From assembly GCA_010093605.1 (NCBI GenBank), contig MU004187.1, positions 935,383-999,382 of the forward strand: DNA of 64,000 nt, read 5' to 3'. Positions 23,000-34,834 of the stretch are shown here, in pieces. Every line of letters starts with the position of its first letter. The stretch's first letter is position 1. The notes under the pieces are model-generated. The model was given only the letters and a program-made list of their open reading frames with translations. It ran no database searches and had not been told where the DNA came from. Origin of the DNA: Lophium mytilinum. Taxonomy: Eukaryota; Ascomycota; Dothideomycetes; Mytilinidiales; Mytilinidiaceae. The translations under genes were made by a program, and so were the position numbers.

Positions 23000-24227
23000 T
23001 CATCTCCTCTCCTCCTCATCCCTCCACTCATCCCCTCCACTAACCCCACTGGCATGCAAATCCTCCTCCCTATCACTGTCATCCTCAAACGCATCCGGAT
23101 CCGCCAACGGCTGCGCCTCCGGATCACTACTCTTCGGCTTCGGCCTCTGCCTCTCCCCCTCCAGCACCCCCTCATCCGCACTCACCGAAATCCCTCTCCT
23201 CCCCCACGACTTCGCGCCCGCAGGAGCCTTCGGCCTCTGACCCCCCGCCACATCCCCCTCCGGGCCCTCCTCCTCATCAAACCCATCCCCGCTCTTCCTC
23301 CCCACCAGCCGCCCAACCAACCACCCCTGGTTCAGGTCATCGCTATCCACGACGCCCCCGTGCCGCAGCTTGACCCGCTGCCGCGTCAGATACACCCACG
23401 CGAAATCGACCATCAGCGCCGTCTGCAGCGTGCCGAACGTCCACGACGTCGGGTCCGGGACGCGGTAGTCGCCGGTGGCGCCGCGCACGATCCAGTTCAG
23501 CACGTAGAAGAGGCGGTAGGCGCCGAGGGTTGCGAGGTAGAAGGAGTCGAGCACGGTGGGGACGGTAGTTTGGCGGAGGAGGAGGAGTTGTGGGATTACG
23601 GCGGATGCTTCGAGGATTTCCGAGAAGGTCCAGGTGAGCTGGGTGGTTTGTTAGATGGGGATTGGGGTATGACTATGGGGTAAAGGGCTGGGGATAGGTA
23701 CGGGGTAAAGGGCTGGGGATAGGTATGGGGAGAGGGGTTGGGTTAGGGGCGCACCTTCATGAACCAGTTCGTCCCGATGATGAATTTGTGGAAGATGCCG
23801 AACCAGATCGGGGCGAGGACGAGGGCGCCGAGGAAGCAGTAGACGCCGAATTTCCAGGCCTTTTCGCGTTCGCGGGTGCGGGCGTAGACGCGCGTCATCA
23901 GGAAGATGATGTAGAGGGAGGAGAGGGTGTAGAAGATCTTGAGGGTGAAGTTCCAGACATGGTTCCAGTCCTCTGTTACGGGGACGTGGAAGATGTCGAG
24001 GTATCTGGTGAGGAAGACGGCGGCGTAGAGGACTTGCGTGATGAGTGAGACGCCTGGTGGACACGAGGATTGCGTTAGCTGGCTGTCGCTGAGATGATGG
24101 AAGAGAAGGGGAGGAGCTTACCTTCAGCGCTGCTGTTGGAGTGAATCGCCCATATCAGCACAAGCTTCGATGTCGTGTGGGAGACGTCGCCGAGGATGTG
24201 GAAGACGTTGAAGTGGAACCCTGCCAT
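23000..24227 (-). CDS. ERD2: ER lumen protein-retaining receptor with long acidic C-terminal tail
   Basis: Exons 24227-24122, 24053-23755 and 23638-23000 give 347 residues. The core matches the KDEL/HDEL receptor: FHILGDVSHTTSKLVLIWAI, GVSLITQVLYAAVFLTRYLD, FYTLSSLYIIFLMTRVYART, LTWTFSEILEASAVIPQLLLLR, and YRLFYVLNWIVRG. Seven hydrophobic segments are visible. The receptor binds escaped ER residents in the Golgi and returns them in COPI vesicles. The usual protein is about 212-220 residues; here roughly 130 extra follow VYLTRQRVKLRHGG. This tail is rich in Asp, Glu, Arg and Pro and ends EEERR. It faces the cytosol if the fold is normal and could affect COPI recruitment, but this is inference. 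Confidence 0.93.
23675..23724. repeat. 25-bp tandem repeat in ERD2 intron 2
   Basis: Two 25-bp G-rich units (GGGGTAAAGGGCTGGGGATAG core) plus a partial third lie within the 116-bp intron 23639-23754, the longest intron of this gene. Confidence 0.85.
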
Positions 24228-24853
24228 GGTCGGCGAGGCGGTGCCTAGGTGCTGCTATTGCCGCTCCCCAGGGAAGGAAAGCTGCACGAACGGCGAATCT
24301 AGCTGTGATGGGGTGCGAGCACGGGATCTAGCTCATGCGCGGGGCGGTCTTGGGGACGGGGTTGTGGTGTTGAGGGGGTTATGGGATGCCTATTGATAGC
24401 TGTCGAGGGAGGCTGAGCTTCGGTGTGTGGAGTCGTGGCCTGCGACAAAGGGCCAGCCAATCAGGGGCGTGCGGGATGACCATGATCGCGATACTTAAAT
24501 GAGGGTCTGTATATAGTGTTCATGCGCAGTATTTTGGTGGGGGAGGAGATCCTTCAGTACATTGAGATAGTCAAGTGGAGCTCGTTCTGATTTACGGCCT
24601 TAAAATAGTTACATTGTAGTTGAGTTTTTAGATGCTGCCAGAGGACCCCAGACAGCGTCATTCTCCTAAAAGCAGACTAAAAGCACAGGGTTAAAGTACA
24701 CCTCGGTTCGCATGTGCAGAACTTAGTATCATGAGTCTGCAAATAGCTCTCAATCATTTTGCGAGGACACTGAGCACATAGAACCGCCCCTAGAGCTACT
24801 CTCTGTCACTTTCATCTAGCGTGCATGTATGAAGACGGAAACCAGCTCAATTT
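24228..24853. other. Intergenic between two minus-strand genes
   Basis: 5' region of ERD2 and 3' flank of the F-box gene. No gene or repeat is recognised. Confidence 0.5.
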
Positions 24854-26308
24854 CTACTCCGATCCAAAGTCATCCTCATCTGGAAGCGGAATTTCAGTCC
24901 TGCTGGGCCACTGCTCCACAGTCACGGAGACCCCCAGCTGCTTGAACATGCTAGCAATTTCATCACTATGATGGAGCGATTTCGGCCGTCCGCACAAACG
25001 CAATACCTTCAGGTGTGGAAAGCGGTACGCTTCACCTACAAATGCGGAAAGTGTATACAAAAGCTTTCGATTAGCCTCGGCGAGCGAAGAGGGTGCGATG
25101 CCCGCGTCGTCACAGTAGCCCCACACAAACATAAGTTCCAACTCTTCCAAGTTTGGGGGCAAAGCGTTCGCTAGGGACAGCTCCGGGTCCGAGTCGCTAC
25201 CAAAGCGTCCGAGGATTGTGTCTAGAGCGACCCGTAATATCTTCAATTGTGGGAACAAGCGGAGGTCGCGTAGCACGGGGTACTTGTCTGGTATACGCTT
25301 GAACGCCGGAAGAGGTGGAATAACCAGCTTTTCTAGGGACGCGGAGTGCTGCAAAAGAGCAGAAGAAACAGTCTGGAAGCGTCGATCTGTCACTAGGTGT
25401 CGTGCAGTTTTCCCGGGCTTTGTGTACCACTCAAAAGTCTTGAGAGCTTTGCAAGAGTGAATAATTGCCTCGGTAATTTCCACGCAGAGGTTGCATCCGT
25501 TCAAGATGAGTGTATCGATGTTGGACGTAAAGGGTTGCCAGTCGTCTTGCTGAATATACCTATCTGACGCTTTGTGTACTTCGAGCTTAGAGAGCGCGGG
25601 GAAGAGGAAGAAGGGCGCCAGGCCGCGTGCGCCTTCTTGTGATCCCGCTTGTAGTGTAAGTTCTTTCAGACGCGGAAGCCCTTGGAACTTGAAGTCCGGC
25701 TCTGGGTCTTTGTACGCAGCCGTCAGTAATTGCACGAACCAGAAGTCGTTGGAGCATATGAAATGATGTAGATTGGCGTTCTCGACGTTCGGGGTTATGA
25801 AGAGTAACAGAGCAACCGCTGCATGATCAACACCTAAAGAAAGAGCAATCTCCCAGTATTTTGATTGTTTGTGAAAGCGAAATTCGGAGGCCTTAGTTGC
25901 CATTGCCGAGCGGATAGGTCGGACCTCCTTGGGATCCATTCTGTTAATACTCCACTTGTCAGAGTCATATTCTCTCCAGGCAAGAATCTCAATATCTCTG
26001 ACGAGAAGAGCCAGCTCTGGGCGCTCGATAAGAGTTCTGATAAGGTAGCATAGAGGCTTGTGTACGCATACGTCGTGCTGAACCGTTTGGTAGAGGTATG
26101 GCTCCACGAGTTGGTGTAGGCGATGGCTGACGGATGACAAGCTATGCAAAGTGCCAGTCTCGGCACGAGGAATCGATTCCAAGATCCTCAACAACAACTC
26201 AGGAGGCAGATCGTCGAAGGTTGCGCCATTTTCGCATCCTGAAGAGGCAGGTTGGTCATGTTGCGGGAGTTCCATGCTCACGGCGGATTCATGGTCAGAG
26301 TTCAGCAT
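24854..26308 (-). CDS. F-box protein
   Basis: Single exon, 484 residues from the ATG at 26308. An F-box-like segment lies at about 30-75 (FDDLPPELLLRILESIP, then LHSLSSVSHRLHQLVEPYLYQTV). The rest is Leu-rich with a leucine-repeat-like rhythm, as in PRELKLTLQ-type stretches (LKELTLQAGS, LSKLEVHK, LDTLILNGC-like IDTLILNGC, LRDLRLFPQLKILRVALD, LEELELMFVWGY). In such proteins the F-box binds Skp1 in an SCF ubiquitin ligase while the repeats bind substrates. These proteins form large fast-evolving families in filamentous fungi. No partner is indicated by neighbours. Confidence 0.85.
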   Translation of the reverse strand: MLNSDHESAVSMELPQHDQPASSGCENGATFDDLPPELLLRILESIPRAETGTLHSLSSVSHRLHQLVEPYLYQTVQHDVCVHKPLCYLIRTLIERPELALLVRDIEILAWREYDSDKWSINRMDPKEVRPIRSAMATKASEFRFHKQSKYWEIALSLGVDHAAVALLLFITPNVENANLHHFICSNDFWFVQLLTAAYKDPEPDFKFQGLPRLKELTLQAGSQEGARGLAPFFLFPALSKLEVHKASDRYIQQDDWQPFTSNIDTLILNGCNLCVEITEAIIHSCKALKTFEWYTKPGKTARHLVTDRRFQTVSSALLQHSASLEKLVIPPLPAFKRIPDKYPVLRDLRLFPQLKILRVALDTILGRFGSDSDPELSLANALPPNLEELELMFVWGYCDDAGIAPSSLAEANRKLLYTLSAFVGEAYRFPHLKVLRLCGRPKSLHHSDEIASMFKQLGVSVTVEQWPSRTEIPLPDEDDFGSE

Positions 26309-27241
26309 TCTTGTGTAGGCCTAGATCCATCTAGTGGTCGGCTCAAGCGATGACTGCCCTCTTCGAATCTGAAACCGCGTATCTGGGTGACATGCAAGTT
26401 GTTAGATCGTGATGAGGGCGGTCCGTCAGGCAGAAGAGTCTAGCACTGGCTGTTGCAGCTGACCCATAGCACTCGCACGGCCCTTGCGATTGTGTGGCGT
26501 GCCTCTGATTCCGATGGCGAGGAAACAAAATGCCCAAATCAGGAGATTCGTTCGTTTCAGTAGCCTGATAGGGGCTGTTGGACGTCGCTGAGGATCGTTG
26601 AGGTGGGGGTTGAGGGGGCTGAAGGATTTACCCAAGATAAGGCAGCGTGAAGAATGCAACGACCCGAACCGTACGGATGCAGCTGAGTTCTCTGCTGGGG
26701 TATATTCTCGAGTGTATAGAGCGTTTGGTCGTTGCAGAAATGCAGGGAGGGAACGGACCGGCGTGAGGAGACACGTTGAGGGCTGAGGCCACCGTGGAGG
26801 CTGAGCCAAAACCTTGGAACGAGATGTTCACGGTACCATCACTAGACGCCGAGCAAAGCTCTATCAGCATAGCATTATGTCGCATTTGGCGACATTTCAG
26901 AACACAATACAAATGATGCAGAGTATTTGTCAAGCTGCAGTTCTACAAAAGCAGTGACGTTCGCTAATGCAGGCAGCAACCTTGGACAATGGGAGGGCCG
27001 AATATTTGTCATAGTTTTATCACCCGAACATTTTCAGCTCTGAGAAAGAGGGTGTTCTGCGAGTTCAGCTCCAACTTCTATTACAGCCCGTGTCGAGGTC
27101 TTTGTATAGGAGCCTGATCGCTGTTATGCGGTTCATCCTACGGGGTAATCCACTTGGATTGTCGCCAGTTAGAACTATTCTGGGCCTGAGCAGATGCAAA
27201 GCCTGCAATTGCTGGTTGATGGCGTCCCAAGTGCCATTGAC
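26309..27241. other. Intergenic region left of the MITE
   Basis: 5' region of the F-box gene and flank of the MITE. Overlapping short frames only; no gene is supported. Confidence 0.5.
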
Positions 27242-27243
27242 TA

Positions 27244-27581
27244 CAGTAAAACCTGAGTATAGTAATACGAGGTTATAGTAATATCCTCTATAGAGTAACA
27301 TATTTTGGCTGACCGTACAAATTTGTATGAGGCGTAGTAATATCCTGCTTACTAGAATATTATAAGGTCCCACCCACCAATATCACTCTAACCAGGGGTG
27401 ATTTTTGTATGGGCAGGTGGTCTGTGGCCCCTCTGACCCCCCTTAAACACCCCCTAATTTCGCTGTTTTGGGGGCTGGGGCTTACAAATCACCCATACGT
27501 GACTTTTGGATACTGTAATACCCTCTGTATAGTAATATGACCCCTGCCAACCGAGCGTATTACTATACTCAGGTTTTACTG
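27244..27581. mobile_element. 338-bp MITE of Tc1/mariner type
   Basis: A perfect 26-bp terminal inverted repeat starts CAGTAAAACCTGAGTATAG at 27244 and ends as its reverse complement at 27581. TA dinucleotides flank both ends (27242-27243 and 27582-27583), the target-site duplication of the Tc1/mariner/pogo superfamily. The interior encodes nothing and has A/T-rich subterminal copies of TAGTAATATCC around a GC-richer centre. It must have been mobilised by a transposase from elsewhere. Intact ends imply fairly recent insertion. Confidence 0.9.
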
Positions 27582-30500
27582 TATATTAAATGCACGTCAG
27601 TCAAGAATCCTTCGGTGCTATTCGGACAGCGGTTCTGCCAGGGCCAGATCAAAGCTCTCTGCCAACCTCGTTCGTCCCATCCATTCAGCCACCAAGAGCA
27701 CCGTTTCAGGGCATGGCGGTTTCCCTAGTCTTTCCATCAGCTACAGACCGGCAATTAAATCGCTATCAGGCATCATAGCCTTATGGACCCTGCACAGCTC
27801 GAATCCTGTGGTCTGGCTTCTCCACAGTTTCAGTCCCAAGCTTCAACGTCCACGATGGATGCCCGGAGTCAGATAGGGCTCGTCTCATCAGCTAGGCCCG
27901 TGCTTCCTTCTAGAAGACCGCTAGAAGATTACAATGACTCGGGGTCCGTAGCCAGGAGGATCTCTCCACACCATGGCACCCATGGGCCTGCCTGTCTTGT
28001 CGCTCTCGGACCTCGTGGCAGCATTTAAAACACGCATTGCCAGGTCCAGGGGCAAGAAATGCCGGCGATGGAGGTCAGCGACACCATTTGCCATTCGACG
28101 CGACGGACGCGACGGACGCTGCTCAGCGGCCCTCCATCCGGCCACTGGCATGACCCGACCCACGCAACGGCGATCGAGCAGCAAGGCTGCGGGTCCAGCG
28201 GGATGGCGCTGAGCACTACCCTGCGCAGAGACCGTCCGACGGCCTGTCCACGGGTCGTTTGACAAGCCCGGGTGGGGAGAAACGCTCTCGACGAATACGG
28301 TTCATTTTATAGCCGCCCGCTCCCCCTCCTCCCCAAGAAAGCCCGTTCGACGAGCTGCATAGCCGCTTGAGTCGCTATTTGCTCTCATTCTCTTCGCGAA
28401 TGTGAGCTAATTTGCGGCGCGGTCTGCGAATGCACCGCAGGAGGAAACGGACCTTCATGATGCCCAGGTGGTCTGATACATGGGTCGCGCACACGACAGC
28501 AGTCAAAGCGCTGCAGGCTATGAGCTACCAGCTGGGAGCTGCCCTATTGGGTCTGCGGTCTCCCAGCTTGCTTCCCTGCTTACCTCAATACTGTTATTTC
28601 GCATGGCTAATTTGTGAGTGCAGAGGATGAAGCTTCCCGCATGACCTCGAGCCTAGTTCAGGGGAGCATACACGTACACTCGTCCGGAAGACGCCCTGCC
28701 CGACGCCTTCATGATGACGCACTGGCCTCTTGTATAACTGCTCGTCAACGGTGCGGGAATACACAGACTCAGCGTTCGTCATGCGGTCCCTGCCGGCTGA
28801 CAACCGCGCCTGCGCGCTTGGCAGAGATATCCAGATGCTGGAGCCGAGTCGGCACGATCTGGCGCTCGGAATCGGGAGGGTCCCTCCGCCGGGGATCGGC
28901 CACACAGAGGCAGCTGTTGAAGTTGATATTGCACAGCACTCGGCCCTTTCGAACCCTCCGAGCATCTTAGTCGCGGAACCAGCTGAGTTCAGTGCACCAG
29001 GCGAATTGCAGAGGATTAGATAGGAACGCGTGGCACTGGTACGTATGTTTTTCATCTGTCAAATCCCAAGTCGCATCACTGCAAGTCTGTTCTTCGTACC
29101 GAGAAAGGCTTCCCCACACTGAACAATATATGCCGCCGCCACGATGCTTCAGCGCCGAGTCATGCCCACGCTCGAGGCTTCTGTCACCAGATAAGGATGA
29201 CTGGCGAGCAGTAGCATCGCATGTCACCCAGTGCTTGCGGGAATTGCAGCAGCCGTTGAAACAGTCGCAGGCGGCACCGAGTCCCTGCCAACTCTGCCTC
29301 TCTTCTCTGCCGACGCTGGCCCAAGCTGCACCCCTCCAAGGCGAGCGGCATGATAGCGTGAACATGCCAGGCTCTTTTGGGATGAGCATGTGGTGCTCGG
29401 GCCAGCGGTGGCAGCTGGTTTAGCCGTTCAAGGCTCGCGCACGTCACTGAAACAATAGTGACCGCCCGTATCGAGGGACTTCCTGGCAAGCAGCCCGTTG
29501 CTGACCCGCAGCAGGATCCTCGATGGCTGCCAGTGCTTCGGTTCGAGGCGCTGATACCAAACGGTGAGGGCGAGCGGGAGGCAGGTCAATTTGCGGCCAT
29601 TAATTCTGAATATGGCCAATTAACGGACAATGCCTCACCGCATGTGGGTCTATTAGGCGCTTATACTATTGACGTTTCAGCCCCCCGCCAGCCGTGTTGG
29701 GGCCTTTTTGCTGCAATTACGCGCCCGCTCGTGATAGCTCACTGTTCACTGCGCTGTGAGCCAACCACACCCCTTCCCTCGCGGACCGTCCGCGAAAATC
29801 TCCGCATCGTCAACGACGCCCGAGGTCGAGGGGCCGCCCCAGGCCATTCACGGCCGGCGTCGTGCGCCTCCTGCAAGTCTTCCTGCATGCCAGGGGTGTC
29901 CAAGCCTTCACTGCGAAGGATCACAATCCCTGCCGCCCAAGACCCACCACCGCACCCAGGCACGGACAGCAGTTCATCACAATTCACTCTCCCTGCAGCC
30001 GGAAGAGCGCTGGCCTCTTCGCCGTCTGGAGGAGCTACGAGAGCACCAGCGCGGCTGCCGCTGGGACGCACAGGGCGTCCCTATGCCTTGAGGGATGCGC
30101 GCCGGTAGAGGGCAGCGGTCTGCAAAGAGGCCGCAGACTGCTCGCGGAGGCTAGCAAAGTGACCAGCCGGCACCGGATCGTCATGCCACGCTCTGTGGGC
30201 TCATCCAAGGGCATCCCAAGGGCATGTCCCTGGCGGCGTTGGAGTGCAGCGATTGGGCCGGGCAGTACCGCATTTCCCCCAGCAGCAACGAGGCTCAAGC
30301 CTCCCGGGGCCTTGGGGGACGGAATGGGAGGGCTGGCGCTAACGTGCATGGTAAGTTGCATGGCATGGCTCGAGCAGGCCCATGGGCTTGCTGCGCTGCT
30401 CTAATTCCGTGGACCGGGGGAGCGATAGAGTTGTCGCACTAACGGCCAGTGGCTGCGTCCCCAGGGTGGATATGCCATCGCGGTGATAAATAACTAGAGC

Positions 30501-30665
30501 TTCGCCAGCTGCATATCCAACGCCTCGCGCAGCCCAGCCCTGCGCCTGTATCTATTTCAAATATCTCCTTCCTGTCTACTTCCTTAGGCTCTGCATATTC
30601 TCGTCGCCCTGGTCTGCCCTGCTGTTGACCAGTACTTTTCCTTATATCGACGCCTGGTAGCACTG
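27582..30665. other. 3.1-kb gene-free leader of the Myb-like gene
   Basis: GC-rich overlapping frames on both strands show no conserved protein, so I call none. A C-rich tract (CCGCTCCCCCTCCTCCCC) lies near 28318-28335 and contains CCCCT, the core of fungal stress-response elements. The last 130 bases before the ATG are pyrimidine-rich, as in a 5' UTR. Long leaders with upstream ORFs are known in front of fungal developmental regulators; that interpretation is inference. Confidence 0.45.
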
Positions 30666-32049
30666 ATGTCCGCCGTCGTCGACTGTGCTGTGCCCCCGCA
30701 GACCAAAGCGTGGCCTTTTACTGCTGTGCCCCACCAGGACTACACCGTCTTCCCGCCCTCTCCTCCGCTAGAAATGTCCGAGACGGTTCCTCTTTACATG
30801 TCCGACTCCGCCATGCCAGCTCAAGCCTCCAACATGACCTCTAGCCTGCCAAGTTCCGGCTGGTATGGGCCCAGTGTCCCCGCCCCGGACTGCTCGAACG
30901 AGGTCCGCACTATGGTTCCTCCTCCTCTATTATTTCTATCTGGCTGACAATCTCAAAGCAGTCTGGTTATGGGCAGTATGGATACGACCAGCCATATGTC
31001 ACACCCCACACGTCCTCCCTGACGTCGTATTCGCCCCCCACGGACTTTCCAAAAATTGAAACATCAGTCTCCTACCCCAAGGCCTCTTCGCTGACGGCCT
31101 TCTCCCCGGTCTCTGATGCCCCGCCCCAGGAGTACTCGCGCAGTGGGACATTTGGGCCTACGCCGCGAGCCACAGACCCACCGTACATGTATGGCTTTGT
31201 CCATATGGACTCCATGCTTCCTGCACGGCCACGCAGCAGCCCTAGCACCTTTAGCCCTACCAATACTCCAGGGAATCAGATAGAGTACTCCTGGACTGTG
31301 AACCCGCTCGGCATCTCAAACTCAGGCTCGCTTGATTCGTACTACTCTAACACCAACTATGCTCCCGTAAGGGACCATATCCCGCGAAGCAGTGAAACTC
31401 CTGCGAATGAGATCGCTGCACCCCAACCACGAAGGATGTATCCCCCCATCGCTCCTCATCCAATTGGCATGACCAGCCACAGCCAGCGGAAACGAACCCG
31501 AGACGATGAAGACTCTCCGGACGTCTCTAAACGTAGGAAGAGGTCCGAATCGACCGCCACTATGTCCATGGACCTAGGCGAGGAAGACAAGCTTCTAGTT
31601 CAACTAAAGGACGAGGAAAATATGCCTTGGAAGGATATCGCCGCCAAGTTTCAGTCCGAACTTGGAAAAACGTATCAGATTCCCGCGCTGCAGATGCGCC
31701 TTAAACGGCTGCGCGAGCGCATGCGTGTTTGGAGTGAAGCCGACCTTCGAGCTCTCCGTCTAGCCCACGAGTACTGGGTGCAGAGCAAGTTCGAGATCAT
31801 CAGCCAAAAGGTATGTGTTTAAAGCTTTTTTGGTAAACTTTCAGTGACTTACAATTTTAGATGGCCGACTATGGCGCTTCAGAGCGATGGTCAGCACGGC
31901 AATGCGCTCGCAAATGGGGTGAAATAGACCCTGGCCCAACTCCTTACACCACTTTCGATCATCCAACACCTTCTTACACAAACTACACGATGAGTCCTGT
32001 AGCAGTCGACGCACCTCCTTTCCTACCATACTTGCAAATCCCGCCTTGA
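30666..32049 (+). CDS. Myb/SANT-like DNA-binding protein
   Basis: Exons 30666-30902, 30962-31810 and 31861-32049 give 424 residues. Intron 1 has an atypical GTCCGC donor but a good CTGAC branch and CAG acceptor, and it joins two open frames in phase. The N-terminal 250 residues are Ser/Pro/Tyr-rich and disordered (SYSPPTDFPKIETSVSYP). A basic stretch (RKRTRDDEDS...SKRRKRS, about 255-274) is a likely bipartite nuclear signal. Residues about 285-390 contain two Myb/SANT-like helices sets: EEDKLLVQLKDEENMPWKDIAAKF, and WSEADLRALRLAHEYW with SERWSARQCARKW. The regular Trp spacing supports sequence-specific DNA binding. I do not recognise a named orthologue. The exceptionally long leader suggests developmental or nutrient control. 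Confidence 0.82.
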
Positions 32050-34834
32050 TTGGGCGATTCGAGCATACTTTAGATTCCCAAGGAGGTTCTAGGTAGCCTT
32101 CCACTGGGGCCGATGGCGGTTTACATTCTTCAGTCTGGTTTTCACGATCATGGCATGCTCTATGCGTTCGAGAAGCGCTTTATGTTTCGTTCTCATCTAC
32201 ATTCGCTATCTGAAATTTTCCCTGCATTCTCACCTCCGTAGGCAGGCTCGGCGAAGCCTGCCATGTTTTGATGTACGCTTCTTGGGCGCTGAAAACGCGA
32301 TGTTGCGTTTGAGTTTACGCGTAACGTTTGTCGTTTCTTGCTTTTTCCACATGTTCATACCATTTATCTCTGGGCTTTATTTTTGCCACTTCAATTCATG
32401 ACCTCGTCTTTTCTCTGACCTACTCTTCTTCTTTATCATGTAAATATTTGCCCCCTCACCAGGGTTAACTGGTTGATGACCGCCTCGAGGCACAGTTGTG
32501 CGGAACGCTGTGTGGCGCTGTATGAAAGAACACAAATAGAACTCAACGATTGTGCTATATCATCTATTTCGTATTTGAGTGATCTACTTCGTTCGAGCCA
32601 TAACACTACTGCTGCGTGGCGATCGTGTTTCACCTAATTATTCAACATCCGTATCGATTGGATATTCAAGGCCCAACTCAGAATCACTCATTACCTGAAG
32701 CATATCTTAAACTCTGCCGAAAATTCGATGGCGCTAGCAAAAATGCATGGTTTCTTGTTGGATATTTGACGACCCGTCTTCGCCGCAATATCCCAGCGCT
32801 CTGCTGAGCCGCCATCGGGCGTTCGAGGCATATACCTTGTCTACCTTCCTGTCTCCTCGCCCAAAGACGCAGCGTCTAGAGCTTCCACTGAATTAGAAAC
32901 ATCCTCAGGAGCCATACCGATCAACGAAAGCAGCACCTGGCGACTACAAGCTAGACATACATCGGATCTTAATCAAGCTAGACACCTACCTAGTCCCCGA
33001 TTGTCTAAGACAATTCTCAAAAGCCGTGACAGTATTCTCTCCATACTTACACCTCTCCTATCCCTCACTGATAACATCGGTTCAAGACAAGCATCCAGCG
33101 CACTTTCAGCAAGGCCGGTTGATAGTGCCAGGGATAGTATGACCCTGATATCTCTTCTATAGATATACACAAACTATCTACTATTCACTCCCTCATCTCA
33201 TCGTCTTGCGTGAACTAAAACCATGCCCCGCTTCCCACTCTGCACCCTTCAGTCCCTCCATAAAACCAGCAATGCCCTCCCCTCTCTCCACCAACACATG
33301 CCCGCGCCTCAGCTCTTTCTCCCGTGCTCCCCCGTCCCGCCGCTATGAGGCTTCCCGGCGGCAACGTATTGCGGCGAGGCGAGGCGTGCGGCACAGCAGC
33401 CCAACTCCACCCTACTCGGCCGCTAATTTCCGAGCTGACGCTCTCAGCTCGTTATAAGCACTGTAGATTGCTCTGTAGCCGCCTTGTGCTTCTGGTTTCT
33501 TTGGTTCTGGTCCTATGCGCTGGTCGAGGAGGTTGGGTGGTGCGACGGGGTGAGCTGGCGAGCGCGGCTGCGGCTGCGAGGGGAGGGATGGGAGGGTGCT
33601 GCTTGGTTGGATGGGTGGGTGTGGCTTTTTGCTGGGTGAGTAGGTGCTGTGGGTTTGTGGGTTTGGTGGGTTGGGTTGTGTGGGTTGGTGTTGAGGGATG
33701 GGGATGGGGTGGGTTGAGATACGGTTCTTGCTTCGACGGCTTTGCTGGTTTAGTTGGATGGGCGCTGGGTTGAGGATATGCTGGATGGTCTTCTGTGCGC
33801 GGCTGGAGATTGGAGGAGTTAGGGTTCAGTGAGTTTGAACTTATGGGAGTTGTGAGTTTTGGAGAGGTTAGTCAGGTAAGTATGCTTCGAAGGTGTAGAT
33901 GAGAAGTCTTCTACCTTTCAGAGCTCCCTAGATCAGATGAATTGCTAACATTCACCACTCCAGAAACATTCATACTTACCGTTACATCAAGAAATCGCGC
34001 CGATATCCTACTATTACCACCACCAAAGAACGAGGAAGAGAACCCATCGCCGCCTCACGACATTAATCCACGCCGAACTCTCCCACCCTCAAATCCTCAC
34101 ACCACCTCCACGCCGATATAACTCCTACAACGTTATCATCTCCTCCCCTCCATCAACCTCTCCCACCTACCCCTCCCAACGCTCACCACACCCACAACCC
34201 AAACCGCTTCGCCAAACCCCCCATAACCCAATTCAAGCCTCCACCCCGACCCCGTCGTCCCACCCCCAAATATAAACCATAAAACCCTTACACAAAAATA
34301 GTCACACACTCCCCACCCGCCATTTAGGAAAAAGCCAGATCCCAGATCCATGACGTGAGCCATGCGGCTTCGCGTAGGTACCCGGGACTCAGCCACGATG
34401 GGATCCCTGCACCTTAGGCGGGAAGAACGGGCATCGGCTGCGAGGGGGCTGCGCCACGCGGGAGCGGACCGAGCGTTTAGATTGCGATGGGCTATATGTA
34501 GAGGAGGGTCGGTGCGCCGGGGAGGTTGGGATGGGATGGGAGGGGTGGGTGAAACGGGGTTGTGGCGCGAGGGTTGTAAATTGTTCTTCGGCTTTCTTAG
34601 CGGTTGGTGTTAGATAAATTAAGGTGGTGCGAAGGCTTGCTGTGATGGTAAGAGGTTAGTAATATTTTAGTATGGGTTTGTAAAGCATTAGAATGTTTAA
34701 CAGGTTAGTTCTCATTTCGTTTAGGTGTTAGGGAAGCTGTTGCATTACTGTTCCGATGTCAAAGCTATTCTAAGGTCGCAAGTTGTATTCTAGGGCGGTA
34801 TCTATACTATTTAACGCTCGAGATGCCTTCAACA
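32050..34834. other. 2.8-kb region without a supported gene
   Basis: 3' flank of the Myb-like gene and 3' flank of the malic enzyme gene. The plus strand is G/T-rich at about 33530-33780, then A/C-rich at 34040-34320, then G-rich again to 34600. G-runs could form quadruplexes. Open frames here follow this skew and have no recognisable content. Confidence 0.5.

Noticed and set aside
22288-23181. 297-codon minus-strand frame
   Set aside because: Overlaps S19e antisense and the ERD2 3' end; Arg-rich shadow.
5779-26308. Secondary-metabolite cluster (oxidase, permease, MFS, GNAT)
   Set aside because: No backbone synthase or pathway regulator is present, and the genes are interspersed with housekeeping S19e and ERD2.
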